This document shows positions 36,315-45,849 of a DNA stretch of 64,000 nucleotides, piece by piece. Made by a program: the position numbers and the translations under genes. Source of the stretch: Thalassotalea loyana (GTDB taxonomy: Bacteria > Pseudomonadota > Gammaproteobacteria > Enterobacterales > Alteromonadaceae); contig NZ_BSSV01000006.1 of NCBI RefSeq assembly GCF_030161435.1, forward strand, positions 124,001 to 188,000, given 5' to 3'. The notes beneath the pieces were generated by a model that was not told the origin of the DNA, ran no database searches, and worked only from the letters and a program-made list of their open reading frames with translations. Position 1 is the first letter of the stretch. Every line of letters starts with the position of its first letter.

Positions 36315-37343
36315 TTAGGTTTTCGATTCGAGAAATTGCCTCAACTTATCTGGTAAAAATGAACGTGACTTCTGTGTGATAGTACGCTCATGTTTTTGCC
36401 ATAAAACCCCAAGATAAATAATACCTAGACCAATTGCTGTAAGCGTAATTGGAAACAACCAGCTTTCTTTAAACACATGTTCAGCTAAATGACCAAAGTA
36501 AGCACAACAGCCTATGGCGCCAAATATCACGAACACGCGGCGCACAATAAGCACACCAACGCCAATCATGAGTAAATTAATACAAAAATAGAAAAATTTA
36601 GACCATTCACTGTCCGAGTGCATTGAAGACAATCCACACCAAAATGCCAACACACCAAAAAGATACAACCAGAATGCATAATCAGCTTTCTTAGCGGTTC
36701 TGATATCCACCCAAAAGGCAAACGCGATCATCAACAGGCCTGAATACATCGAGACTAATTTCCTTATCTCCCACGATGCATCACCTCCCGTAAGCATGGC
36801 TGTTACATCCATTGTCATATACCAGAGCGTCACCGCAATCGGCATAACTAAAAATGGATATTTATATTTCCACGCTATTACGGCGCCTACCGCTAAGGTC
36901 GCCAGTTCCATGTAAATCCAATGCCACTTTATATAACGATGATAATCTTTATAGACAGTTTCGTCCGGCCACATACCAAGCCATTGTTGGAGCCCATATA
37001 CTGCAAGAGGCGTTAAGCAAACAACAAAAGTTGCACAGATACCCGCCGGAATAGCTAAAGATTTACGCGCAAAATTATTACTGATGGCTATACCGGCAAC
37101 AGCATATAGCAAGCACACCATCATAATCCCAAGACCACCAAAAGACTCCCAACCTAAACTCATAAAGAGAGTCATTGCACCAATAGCAATAAGACCACCG
37201 AGATAATAGAGGACATTAGTAAAATTGAACACTGGCATGTCGGCTTCTTTTGATTTAAGAAACTCATAAAGAGGTTCAACCTGAGACACATCAATAATAT
37301 TTTGTTGAGCGGCCTCATCTAATTGGTCTTTTGTGATTTTCAT
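36315..37343 (-). CDS. Polytopic membrane protein, DUF2157-like
   Basis: A 342-residue protein: a soluble N-terminus (MKITKDQLDEAAQQNIIDVSQVEPLYEFL) that resembles the helical head of DUF2157 proteins, then about nine hydrophobic segments from residue 42 on and a basic C-terminal tail (SFLPDKLRQFLESK). AGGA precedes the ATG. It begins 27 bases after the second PepSY gene and could be the last gene of the copper efflux operon or an independent gene. Function unknown. Confidence 0.7.
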   Translation of the reverse strand: MKITKDQLDEAAQQNIIDVSQVEPLYEFLKSKEADMPVFNFTNVLYYLGGLIAIGAMTLFMSLGWESFGGLGIMMVCLLYAVAGIAISNNFARKSLAIPAGICATFVVCLTPLAVYGLQQWLGMWPDETVYKDYHRYIKWHWIYMELATLAVGAVIAWKYKYPFLVMPIAVTLWYMTMDVTAMLTGGDASWEIRKLVSMYSGLLMIAFAFWVDIRTAKKADYAFWLYLFGVLAFWCGLSSMHSDSEWSKFFYFCINLLMIGVGVLIVRRVFVIFGAIGCCAYFGHLAEHVFKESWLFPITLTAIGLGIIYLGVLWQKHERTITQKSRSFLPDKLRQFLESKT

Positions 37344-37370
37344 AGGTTTTCCTTTACCAGGTTCTTTGAT

Positions 37371-38087
37371 TTACATGATTTGTCGTTTTTTCACGAGTAC
37401 TAGCAACCAGTACGCCCCACTAATCGACAAACATAAAGCAATTAGTGCAAAAATTTTAATAAATACGTTATTAAAACCCCCCACTTCTGCATAGTCCATA
37501 AAATGAAGCATAAATAGCAAATCACGAAATCGCCTGTCATCATTACTATGACCTAAGAGCCTACCAGTAGTTGCATCTATGTATGCGCTCGTATTCGCTT
37601 TATCACTAAAATCCACGCGCCAACTAGGATTACGCTCTTTTAAAAATTCACCACCATCTGACAACCTAACGGCATTGGTTATTTGGCCAGGTCCTTTATA
37701 TGATTGCTGTGCAATTTTTTTGATCATGGCCTCAGTTAATCTTGTAGGCCTGGCGGTAACAGCGTTCACCAACAGAAACTCATGAACAAAGTGGCGATAC
37801 AGTCCCTTGTGTTGATAAAGTAAATAATGAGGTGCATCAAGAATATTAATGAGTTCAACCTCAACCGTATCAGGATAACTAAGCAATATTTGCGTTATGG
37901 GTACTAAATCATGTGATGTATTAGGATCAATCGTGAAAGCAGGTTTTACGTCGACTATTCGATAGTAGTTACCTGACGCTTTTTCATGATCCATTAAATT
38001 AAATATTATTCCTGTACCAATCCAAATAATGACCTGTAAGCCGACCAAAACAGAGCTATACAGGTGAAATTTCCTGACCCATTTCAT
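37371..38087 (-). CDS. PepSY-domain membrane protein 2
   Basis: A 238-residue protein with one N-terminal membrane helix (SSVLVGLQVIIWIGTGIIF, about 11-30), a periplasmic region containing a PepSY-type fold (VRLSDGG, WRVDFSDKANTSAYIDATTGRLLG, about 130-180) and a C-terminal membrane helix. The motif LHFMDY just before the last helix is shared with its neighbour. It overlaps that neighbour by 4 bases (ATGA). Such mini PepSY-TM proteins occur beside metal transporters and flavin/heme reductases; a redox or chaperone role in copper handling is inference. Confidence 0.8.
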   Translation of the reverse strand: MKWVRKFHLYSSVLVGLQVIIWIGTGIIFNLMDHEKASGNYYRIVDVKPAFTIDPNTSHDLVPITQILLSYPDTVEVELINILDAPHYLLYQHKGLYRHFVHEFLLVNAVTARPTRLTEAMIKKIAQQSYKGPGQITNAVRLSDGGEFLKERNPSWRVDFSDKANTSAYIDATTGRLLGHSNDDRRFRDLLFMLHFMDYAEVGGFNNVFIKIFALIALCLSISGAYWLLVLVKKRQIM

Positions 38088-38806
38088 GATAAATCACCTA
38101 AATGTTGGTGATTATTATGCTTAATTGTCTTGCGATTGTTAAAGAGCTTTTGATATGCCAAGAACGCCCCTGTTAACGTGCCAAATAGCGATAGTAAACT
38201 GATCCAGAACAACAGCACATTATCGACTTCGCCCTTTTGATAATCCATTAAATGAAACCTAAACATCCAATCGAATATTCGCCAAAATTCGTGACGCTTG
38301 GTTACCACTTTACCACTTAATGCGGAGATATAGAGCGTTGGCGAACCAAAGTCATCAAAATTGACCTGCCACACAGGTAAATGACGTGGCGCCAATTCAA
38401 AGGGTGGATTGCGTGTTATCAATGAAACATCAGTGATCGTTCCCTGCCCTGAGTAATGGTAGTTAGCAATGGATATTGCGCGTGCTTCACTAAGCGGTAA
38501 TAGATTTTCTCCGTTAGTGGCGTCAATCAAATACGCTTTGTCGTGTACGTAAAACGAATATACGGGTAGATCATTAAGTTGATAAAGCGCCAACTTGTTT
38601 ATATCGCCAAAGCGCTGGCTTAAGTCAGCCAATGTAATGTGTATTTTGGTTTGTGACAGATTACTTTGTTTATTATTAACTAAGGAGTCGCCATGAATGT
38701 AGTGAATATTCATATAAACCATGTAGGCGCCAGAGATTGACCAAATCAAAAACTGAACGCCCACAAGTATCATCAACCATTTATGATATTTACGTATTGA
38801 TAACAT
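38084..38806 (-). CDS. PepSY-domain membrane protein 1
   Basis: A 240-residue paralogue of the next gene with the same plan: an N-terminal helix (LMILVGVQFLIWSISGAYMVYM), a periplasmic PepSY-like region (PVWQVNFDDFGSPTLYISALSGKVV), the FHLMDY motif and a C-terminal helix ending in a basic, His-containing tail (KHNNHQHL). It starts 13 bases after cusA, so it is almost certainly cotranscribed with the efflux genes. The pair looks like an old tandem duplication that may act as a heterodimer. Confidence 0.8.
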   Translation of the reverse strand: MLSIRKYHKWLMILVGVQFLIWSISGAYMVYMNIHYIHGDSLVNNKQSNLSQTKIHITLADLSQRFGDINKLALYQLNDLPVYSFYVHDKAYLIDATNGENLLPLSEARAISIANYHYSGQGTITDVSLITRNPPFELAPRHLPVWQVNFDDFGSPTLYISALSGKVVTKRHEFWRIFDWMFRFHLMDYQKGEVDNVLLFWISLLSLFGTLTGAFLAYQKLFNNRKTIKHNNHQHLGDLS

Positions 38807-38819
38807 TGGTTTTTTATTT

Positions 38820-41800
38820 TTATGTGTTTTGACCCTCTAGTGTACGTTGCTTCCACAAGAAGTAAACAGCAGGTAACACCAACAAGGTGAGCACTAAAGC
38901 ACTCGCCATGCCTCCAACCATTGGTGCAGCGATACGACTCATCACTTCTGAACCTGTTCCTGTCCCGTATAAAATCGGCATTAAACCAATAATAATTGTC
39001 GCTACCGTCATCATGACTGGGCGCACACGCAAACCTGCACCTTGCATGATGGCCATTCTTAGTGATGATTCATCAAACCGAATTTCTGCATTAACAGCAT
39101 TTTGATGTGCATCTTTATAGGCCTGATTTAGATAGACCAGCATAATAACGCCTATCTCGACGGCAACCCCTGCAAGTGCGATAAAACCAACACCGACAGC
39201 GACAGAGAAATTAAAGCCTTCGAAATAAATTAAACCAATCCCACCTATCATCGCCAGAGGTAACGTCGCCATGATCATCGTTACTTCGGCAAAACTTCTA
39301 AAGTTGAGATAAAGCAAAACAATGATAATCGCTATCGTAAGTGGTAACACATAAGACAGCTTTTGCTGTGCACGTTGCATATATTCATATTGTCCAGCCC
39401 AATTAATAGAATAACCTGTGGGAAGATCTATCTCTTGCGCTATTTTAGTTTTAGCGCCAGCAACATAACTTCCGATATCTACCCCTTCAATATCGATGAA
39501 GCTCCAGCCATTGATCCGTGCATTTTCACTCTTGATCCCCGGCGGACCATCCTCAATAAAAACATTGGCAACATCTGCCAAGGCTATACGATCACCATTT
39601 GGGGTAACCAATGGCAGGTTTTCCAGCTGCTCAGGTGAGTCCCTATAATCTTGTGGATATCGTAAGTTTATTGGGTAGCGCTCAAGGCCCTCAACCGTTT
39701 TTGCAACGTTCATCCCACCAATGGCCGTTGCAACCACTTGTTGAATATCAGTGATATTTAACCCATAACGAGCAGCTTTCATTCGATCGATATCGACTTT
39801 AATATAGCGACCGCCTGCAACGCGTTCTGAATAAACAGAGGCTGTGCCAGGGTAATCCTTTAACACTTGCTCAATCTGCCTACCTATGTCTTCAATCACT
39901 TTTAAGTCACTGCCAGCGACTTTGATCCCTACAGGTGTTTTGATACCTGTTGCAAGCATGTCAATTCGCGTCTTTATTGGCATAACCCACGCATTGGTCA
40001 GCCCAGGAAATTTGACTAAATTATCGAGTTCTGCCTTGAGCGACTCGGTCGTTACACCCTCTCGCCACTGTGCTCTAGGTTTGAGCTGAATAAAGGTTTC
40101 AATCATAGTTAACGGGGCGGGATCCGTCGCGGTCTCCGCGCGCCCCACTTTACCAAAGACATTTTGCACTTCAGGCACTGTGCGGATGAGCTTATCTGTT
40201 TGTTGTAATAACTCTCTAGCCTTACCAATTGATATGCCTGGATGTGTGGTTGGCATATACATCAGATCGCCCTCATCTAATGGTGGAATAAATTCGCTAC
40301 CGATGTATTTAACAGGGATAAAACCAATCCATGTGATGACTAATGCGATAGCAATAGTGGATTTTGGAAAACGCAACACACAATCAAGTACGGGTCGATA
40401 CATCGCAATCAAAAATCGGTTAACCGGGTTTTTATGTTCAGAGATAACCTTGCCGCGTATGAAATACCCCATCAATACCGGGATCAGTGTGATTGCGAGG
40501 CCCGCTGAGGCAGCCATGGCATACGTTTTAGTGTATGCAAGTGGCGCAAACATTCTCCCTTCCTGTGCCTCTAAAATGAACACCGGCAAAAAGCTCACCG
40601 TAATAATCAATAAACTAAAGAATAATGCGGGACCTACTTCACTGGCTGATGTAGCGACGATTTTCCAGCGATTTTGGTGATTTAACGGTGTTTTTTCCAT
40701 ATGCTTATGCATATTTTCAATCATCACTATTGCCCCATCTGTCATGGCGCCAATTGCTATCGCTATGCCACCTAGCGACATGATGTTGGCATTAATTCCT
40801 TGGAAATACATGATGATAAATGAAACTAAAATACCAAGAGGTAAGCTAATCACAGCCACGATCGAAGAACGAATATGAAATAGAAAAACCACACAAACAA
40901 TGGCAACTACAGCTAACTCTTCAATTAACTTTGACCATAAATTATCTACTGCATTCTCTATTAAACCTGAGCGATCATAGACCGTAACAACTTCAACTCC
41001 GTCAGGTAAACCGCGCTTTAATTCAGCTAACTTTTGTTTAACGCCCGCTATTGTTTTTTGCGCATTTTCACCAAAGCGCATTACGACTACACCGCCTACA
41101 ACCTCGCCTTCACCGTTAAGTTCAGCCACGCCACGACGCATCTGGGGCCCAACTTTAATAGAAGCGACGTCACCAAGTAATAAAGGCGTGCCATTAACAT
41201 TGATGCCCAAGGGAATAGCTTCTAAATCACTTTCAGACTGTATATACCCAGAGGCAGTTACCATATATTCAGCTTCGGCCATCTCAACCACTGACGCACC
41301 GACCTCTTGGTTACCTTGCTTTATCGCAGTCTGAATTAAGCTCAGTGGTAAATCATACGCACGTAACTTATCAGGACTCACTACAACCTGGTATTGTTTA
41401 ACCATGCCACCAATTGCGGCAACTTCGGAAACGCCCTCAACGGTTTGCAATTCGTATTTAAGAAACCAATCTTGAATACTACGCAGCTCACTCAGATCAT
41501 GCTGGCCCGTCCTATCGATCAGGGCATATAAGTACACCCAACCCACACCCGTTGCATCTGGCCCTAATTGAGGATTTGCTGTTTCAGGTAATGATGGTGC
41601 AACTTGCGATAAATATTCGAGTACTCTTGAGCGCGCCCAATATAAGTCAGTGTCGTCATCAAAAATGATATAAACGTATGAATCACCAAAAAACGAATAC
41701 CCTCGCACTGTTTTTGCCCCTGGCACACTGAGCATAGCTGTAGTTAGTGGATATGTGACTTGATCTTCTACAACTTGCGGGGCCTGACCCGGATAAGATG

Positions 41801-41951
41801 TTTTAATGATGACTTGAACATCGGACAAATCAGGAATAGCATCAACAGGAGTATTTTTAAAGGCAAATATACCTGTTCCGATAAGGATGCAAGTTGTCAG
41901 CAACACAAAGAAGCGATTATAGACAGACCAGTGAATTATGCTTTGAATCAT
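38820..41951 (-). CDS. cusA: CusA-type heavy-metal RND efflux pump
   Basis: A 1043-residue inner-membrane proton-driven pump of the HME-RND subfamily exporting Cu(I) or Ag(I). The N-terminus IIHWSVYNRFFVLL, PDLSDVQVIIKTSYPGQAPQVVEDQVTYPL, and the TM4 segment AIGAMTDGAIVMIENMHKH are family hallmarks; the RLKAD-like DEGDLMYMPTTHPGIS precedes the second half. Twelve membrane helices and two large periplasmic loops are expected. It is 9 bases after cusB. Copper/silver specificity is inferred from the CusF domains of its adaptor and the Met-rich partners. Confidence 0.93.
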   Translation of the reverse strand: MIQSIIHWSVYNRFFVLLTTCILIGTGIFAFKNTPVDAIPDLSDVQVIIKTSYPGQAPQVVEDQVTYPLTTAMLSVPGAKTVRGYSFFGDSYVYIIFDDDTDLYWARSRVLEYLSQVAPSLPETANPQLGPDATGVGWVYLYALIDRTGQHDLSELRSIQDWFLKYELQTVEGVSEVAAIGGMVKQYQVVVSPDKLRAYDLPLSLIQTAIKQGNQEVGASVVEMAEAEYMVTASGYIQSESDLEAIPLGINVNGTPLLLGDVASIKVGPQMRRGVAELNGEGEVVGGVVVMRFGENAQKTIAGVKQKLAELKRGLPDGVEVVTVYDRSGLIENAVDNLWSKLIEELAVVAIVCVVFLFHIRSSIVAVISLPLGILVSFIIMYFQGINANIMSLGGIAIAIGAMTDGAIVMIENMHKHMEKTPLNHQNRWKIVATSASEVGPALFFSLLIITVSFLPVFILEAQEGRMFAPLAYTKTYAMAASAGLAITLIPVLMGYFIRGKVISEHKNPVNRFLIAMYRPVLDCVLRFPKSTIAIALVITWIGFIPVKYIGSEFIPPLDEGDLMYMPTTHPGISIGKARELLQQTDKLIRTVPEVQNVFGKVGRAETATDPAPLTMIETFIQLKPRAQWREGVTTESLKAELDNLVKFPGLTNAWVMPIKTRIDMLATGIKTPVGIKVAGSDLKVIEDIGRQIEQVLKDYPGTASVYSERVAGGRYIKVDIDRMKAARYGLNITDIQQVVATAIGGMNVAKTVEGLERYPINLRYPQDYRDSPEQLENLPLVTPNGDRIALADVANVFIEDGPPGIKSENARINGWSFIDIEGVDIGSYVAGAKTKIAQEIDLPTGYSINWAGQYEYMQRAQQKLSYVLPLTIAIIIVLLYLNFRSFAEVTMIMATLPLAMIGGIGLIYFEGFNFSVAVGVGFIALAGVAVEIGVIMLVYLNQAYKDAHQNAVNAEIRFDESSLRMAIMQGAGLRVRPVMMTVATIIIGLMPILYGTGTGSEVMSRIAAPMVGGMASALVLTLLVLPAVYFLWKQRTLEGQNT

Positions 41952-41960
41952 GTCAAAATC

Positions 41961-43700
41961 CTAATGATGGCCACGATGATCCATTTCTGGCGTCTCGTTA
42001 GCTTGTGATTGTTGGCTAAATGCCATGTCAATGATGACAAAATCTTGATGCACCTCGAAGGTAAAATACACTTTATCACCCGTTGAAAATACTTCTAAAT
42101 CAACATTATCAGCGACCAAAAAGTCGAGTGTTGCTGCCGGTCGGCCCCATTTCTCTATTGCATCACGCGAGATGTTAATTGAACGTTTCTCTTTATCGAT
42201 GGCATTAATCACTCCATTTACGGATGCAGAAGAAACTGAAGGTTCAGCCATAATATGAATACCGGTGACTGCATAGGTCCCGTCCTCAGCTCTTGTGACT
42301 TCAAAATGCAACGTTTGTCCTGCCGCAAGTTCATTGATGTCAACTTGCTCCGCGATGTCAAAATCCATGGTCATTTCTGGCCAGTCCCAAGGCTCCGCAG
42401 GCCCATGAGTTATGTTGGCAGCGCGCGAATCAGCATAAACAGCGTTAATCTCACCCTCCATCCATACTGAATCTGGTATCTGGGTTTGCGCCATCCGCTC
42501 AAAATCGGATGATTTGCTTGATTCAGAGTCGATAAGAAACTGAGCTGATGTAACAACCATGTCACCGTCAGTTAGCCCGGACAGCACTTGCACTTCATCG
42601 CCACTAACAGCACCAATACTGACAGAAATCGATTTAAATTGTCCGTCGCCTAAGGCCAGAACTACACGGTCTTGCTTCCCCGTTCTTATAACAGCTTGCT
42701 TAGGCACCACAATGGTATTTGTAATCATAGGGGTATCAATAACAACTTGAGCAAACATATTGGGCTTAAGCACATAATCTAAGTTATCAAACTTAAGTCT
42801 GACTCGAAGTGTTCTGTTGGTCGCATTGAGGCTTGGATACACATAGTCGACATTCCCTTGCCACACGCGACCTGGTAGGTAATCCAATGTCATTGATACA
42901 GGAAGTCCCGTTGTGATTTGTCCACTGTCACGTTCAAACACTTCTGCTTCAACCCACACTTGGTTTAATTGAGCGATGCTCATCAACGTATTGCCAGGGT
43001 TTACATAAAACCCTTCGCGAATCTTCAAGCCGTCTACGACGCCAGATTGTGGTGCGAAAAAAGTAACACTCTGTTTTACTTGCTTGGTTTTAGATAGCTT
43101 GTCAATAAAACTTGGTGAAATCTGCAACGCAAGTAATCGATTTCTTGCCGCCTCAATGAGCGTTTTATTATTGCGTTTCGTTGCTATTAGATATTCTTCC
43201 TGAGCGCTAACTAGTGCGGGTGAATAGAGTGTATATAGCGGCTGACCTGCTTGGATTGGATCTCCGGCCGCCTTTACATAAAGCTTTTCTATCCAACCAT
43301 CTACACGAGGATGAATATGCGTTAACTTGTCTTCATCATATTTTACATAACCAACGGTCGAAACAGACTTACTAAAATCCCCTATTTCTACCTTTGTTGT
43401 CTTAACGCCGAGATTGTTAATGACATGTGGTGGTACTGTCACTACTCCCGGCCCGTACATATCACTTGCGCTACTTTCTTCATAAACAGGAACTAAATCC
43501 ATTCCCATTGGTGACTTACCTGGCTTATCACGACGATAATTATCATCCATTGGCGCTACCCAATAAAGCGGGACTTTCTCGCCACTTGCTTCGTCAGTAA
43601 TAGCACTATCGCTTCCCAATAAGTTTAGGTGATATAGCCCACTCGTGATGCTTGCTCCAGCAATGATGCCTATAGCTAAATAAGGTATTTTTTTATTCAT
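41961..43700 (-). CDS. cusB: CusB-type adaptor with two C-terminal CusF-like domains
   Basis: A 579-residue periplasmic adaptor, longer than ordinary CusB (about 400). Order: membrane anchor (about 5-22); Met-rich metal-binding motif YWVAPMDDNYRRD...GKSPMGMDL (46-68); barrel-sandwich and beta-barrel adaptor domains (about 100-390); CusF-like domain 1 (about 413-484) with all four ligand positions (His432, Trp440, Met443, Met445); CusF-like domain 2 (about 494-560), where the same positions are Arg512, Arg520, Ala523 and Leu525; and a HRGHH tail. It overlaps the outer-membrane gene by 8 bases. Normally CusF is a separate metallochaperone; here it is tethered to the pump. Confidence 0.93.
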   Translation of the reverse strand: MNKKIPYLAIGIIAGASITSGLYHLNLLGSDSAITDEASGEKVPLYWVAPMDDNYRRDKPGKSPMGMDLVPVYEESSASDMYGPGVVTVPPHVINNLGVKTTKVEIGDFSKSVSTVGYVKYDEDKLTHIHPRVDGWIEKLYVKAAGDPIQAGQPLYTLYSPALVSAQEEYLIATKRNNKTLIEAARNRLLALQISPSFIDKLSKTKQVKQSVTFFAPQSGVVDGLKIREGFYVNPGNTLMSIAQLNQVWVEAEVFERDSGQITTGLPVSMTLDYLPGRVWQGNVDYVYPSLNATNRTLRVRLKFDNLDYVLKPNMFAQVVIDTPMITNTIVVPKQAVIRTGKQDRVVLALGDGQFKSISVSIGAVSGDEVQVLSGLTDGDMVVTSAQFLIDSESSKSSDFERMAQTQIPDSVWMEGEINAVYADSRAANITHGPAEPWDWPEMTMDFDIAEQVDINELAAGQTLHFEVTRAEDGTYAVTGIHIMAEPSVSSASVNGVINAIDKEKRSINISRDAIEKWGRPAATLDFLVADNVDLEVFSTGDKVYFTFEVHQDFVIIDMAFSQQSQANETPEMDHRGHH

Positions 43701-45045
43701 TTGTTTCTCCAGCTATCGACTGTTTATGCTCTGAATCAGCCAAGTAATAGTTCAATCTGGCGACGGTTTTGAGGGCTTCTACAGAAATATTGAGGGTTGA
43801 TAGTTTTGTATCTAGTTGGCTAATACGCGCAGACACTACATCTGAGAAACTACCATTGTCGTGTGTATAGGCAGTTAATGCTGCTTCTGCTTGTTGCACT
43901 GTTTGCTCAATGATTTGCGAACGATAAAGCTGGTAACGTTGTTCTAACCTATGTAATGCGTTAAGTTGCTTTTGTGTTTTACCGATGAGTTCTCGTAAGA
44001 CAATTGTTTTTTCAGTGACAATAGACTGTTGTTTAGCCTTTGTAGCCGCCAACATTTTATCCTGTTTTGTCGTTGAAAATATTGGCATTGCGACATTTAC
44101 ACCTACAGTGAAAAAATCTGCACGACTGTTACCACTAGGGTCATCGTCTCGATAGCCATAACTTGCAGAAACACCCCATTGAGGCTTAAATTGTTCTTTT
44201 GCGATTGCAACATCCTGACTTGCGACAGCTTGTTTCTTTTGTTGAAGGATAATTTCTGGATGGTTTCTTAAAGCTGAATACAATTCATTATTTTTCATAG
44301 ACTTAATATCTATAAAATTCTCTATATCAATAGCAATTACAGGTAACGCGTTACCGAAATCAACGCTATATTGAGCACCTTGGGGACCAAAATCGTTACT
44401 ATTTTGAACAGTCAACCAAGGTTGTAATTGAGCAAGTATTTCTTCAAGAATTTGTTGTTGTACTAACCGTTTATCGTCCAATTTCGTCAATGCTAATTGC
44501 GCTCGAATCACATCTTGCTGACTAGTTTTTCCAGTGACAGAAGCATAATTTGCTTCCGTGATATCAACCATTTGTTCAAACAGGGTTTTATCTTTATCGA
44601 TTAAACGAATGGTTTGTTGTGCTCGAAATCCTTCCAACCATAACTCAGAAATGAGGGTTTTAACTTGTCGCCTTCTTATCTCCCTCATAATAGGTTCCTG
44701 CTCAGATTGGATAGCTAATTGTTTTGCTCGCAACGAAAGTGTATCGCCGCGTTCAAACCGTTGGCTGATACCAACATTTAACTGAGTCATAGGTTCTTGA
44801 TTAAATTGCCAACCATCCGTTGGAAGATTCATAAGCCCCATAGAGATTGTCGGATCAGGCAGTTGCTGAGCAGCAACACTGTTGTGCACATTGGCAACTT
44901 CATGCAGTTGGCTTTTTTGAAGCCATGGATCATTTTGCTGCGCTAGTTTAACTGCCTGAGTCAGCTCGTTAATAACAGCACCATGAGTGTTAAGATGTAT
45001 AAGTAAAACAGAAAGGCCTAAGCTTTTCTTACCGATAAATTTCAT
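43693..45045 (-). CDS. cusC: TolC-family outer-membrane efflux protein (CusC-like)
   Basis: A 450-residue outer-membrane channel of the OEP family with a signal peptide (about 1-23) and two long coiled, alpha-helical repeats rich in Gln, Ala and Glu. I start it at 45045 because GGAGGG precedes that ATG ideally; the frame extends 11 codons further. There is no lipobox, so unlike E. coli CusC it is probably not lipidated. First transporter gene of the cusCBA-like operon and 87 bases downstream of a metal-binding small protein gene. Confidence 0.88.
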   Translation of the reverse strand: MKFIGKKSLGLSVLLIHLNTHGAVINELTQAVKLAQQNDPWLQKSQLHEVANVHNSVAAQQLPDPTISMGLMNLPTDGWQFNQEPMTQLNVGISQRFERGDTLSLRAKQLAIQSEQEPIMREIRRRQVKTLISELWLEGFRAQQTIRLIDKDKTLFEQMVDITEANYASVTGKTSQQDVIRAQLALTKLDDKRLVQQQILEEILAQLQPWLTVQNSNDFGPQGAQYSVDFGNALPVIAIDIENFIDIKSMKNNELYSALRNHPEIILQQKKQAVASQDVAIAKEQFKPQWGVSASYGYRDDDPSGNSRADFFTVGVNVAMPIFSTTKQDKMLAATKAKQQSIVTEKTIVLRELIGKTQKQLNALHRLEQRYQLYRSQIIEQTVQQAEAALTAYTHDNGSFSDVVSARISQLDTKLSTLNISVEALKTVARLNYYLADSEHKQSIAGETNE

Positions 45046-45132
45046 AAAACCCTCCAGCCCAACAGGCTGAATATTCATTAAAAACTGAATAAATTACGTC
45101 TAATAGTGAATTTTGGGTGTAATAACCCTAGG

Positions 45133-45519
45133 TTAAGCTGAAATAGGCGGTCTAAATAATGAGGTTTGTGGGGTTTGATAGTGGCTAGTCAAGTAATGCA
45201 CGCAGGCCTTGTCTGCAGACACTTTTGATTGCTTATTTTGAATTGGCAATATAAACACCGTGAAACTACAACCGTTATTTGGACACATACATTCGTCACC
45301 ACAGCAGCCGTCATTTGACTGGTGCTCAGAGGATGATACTGAGTTACTGTGATTAGCGTGAAGGTCGTCAGTATGATGGTCCATTTGCATGGATTGATGA
45401 TGTCCACTCGGTGTAGACATTTGGTTATGCATGTCTTGGCAGTTCATTGAAACAATAGCAAAGCTCTGCCCTATATGAGCAAATAGCATGACTATGAGAA
45501 TGAACGAACGAAAAATCAA
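45133..45519 (-). CDS. Secreted His/Met/Cys-rich small protein, probable copper binder
   Basis: A 128-residue protein with a signal peptide (about 1-21, ending QSFA). The mature N-terminal half is packed with Met, His and Asp (MNCQDMHNQM, GHHQSMQMDHH), then a cysteine block (DGCCGDECMCPNNGC), then a plainer C-terminus (TPQTSLFRPPISA). The start is a TTG after AGGAT. This composition and its position ahead of cusCBA recall small copper-responsive proteins such as CopL. Metal binding is a strong inference from composition; family assignment is tentative. Confidence 0.75.
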   Translation of the reverse strand: MIFRSFILIVMLFAHIGQSFAIVSMNCQDMHNQMSTPSGHHQSMQMDHHTDDLHANHSNSVSSSEHQSNDGCCGDECMCPNNGCSFTVFILPIQNKQSKVSADKACVHYLTSHYQTPQTSLFRPPISA

Positions 45520-45586
45520 AAATCTATCCTAACCAAAATGTACATATAAATTTTAGATTTTATAGAAGCTTATGTAAAGGAGGGAT

Positions 45587-45609
45587 TGCGCCTCAAAGAA
45601 CAAGGCGCA
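45587..45609 (-). terminator. Hairpin after the 75-residue membrane protein gene
   Basis: TGCGCCT (45587-45593) pairs with AGGCGCA (45603-45609), 13 bases after the minus-strand stop at 45622. There is no T-run, so this is a weak terminator candidate. Confidence 0.4.
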
Positions 45610-45621
45610 TGATCGTCAACA

Positions 45622-45849
45622 CTAATGGTGCGATTCTTCTTCAAAGAATTCGTTAGTAAAATGAGCAAAATAGCCTAACGTACCCAAGATAAAATATATT
45701 GCTAGTAGCACATACAGTACCTGAAAAAACGCGCTACCATCGTTCATCACTGAATTTCCTGCAAGTGCAGCAAACAAAATAGCAATCGGTAAATACACCA
45801 ACGCTTTGAACAAATTATCATTTTCGATTTTATTGTTTTCGTTCCCCAT
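45622..45849 (-). CDS. Small two-helix membrane protein, unknown
   Basis: A 75-residue protein with a polar N-terminus (MGNENNKIENDN), two hydrophobic segments (about 18-33 and 42-60) and an acidic, His-ending tail (NEFFEEESHH). The ATG follows AAGAGGAA. It lies between the two RND loci in the same direction, with no close partner. No family recognised. The His tail could bind metal, but this is speculation. Confidence 0.65.
   Translation of the reverse strand: MGNENNKIENDNLFKALVYLPIAILFAALAGNSVMNDGSAFFQVLYVLLAIYFILGTLGYFAHFTNEFFEEESHH

Noticed and set aside
40180-40680. 166-codon open frame on the plus strand inside cusA
   Set aside because: It is antisense to a well-supported pump gene, has no ribosome site, and its translation has no recognisable domain; it is a shadow frame.
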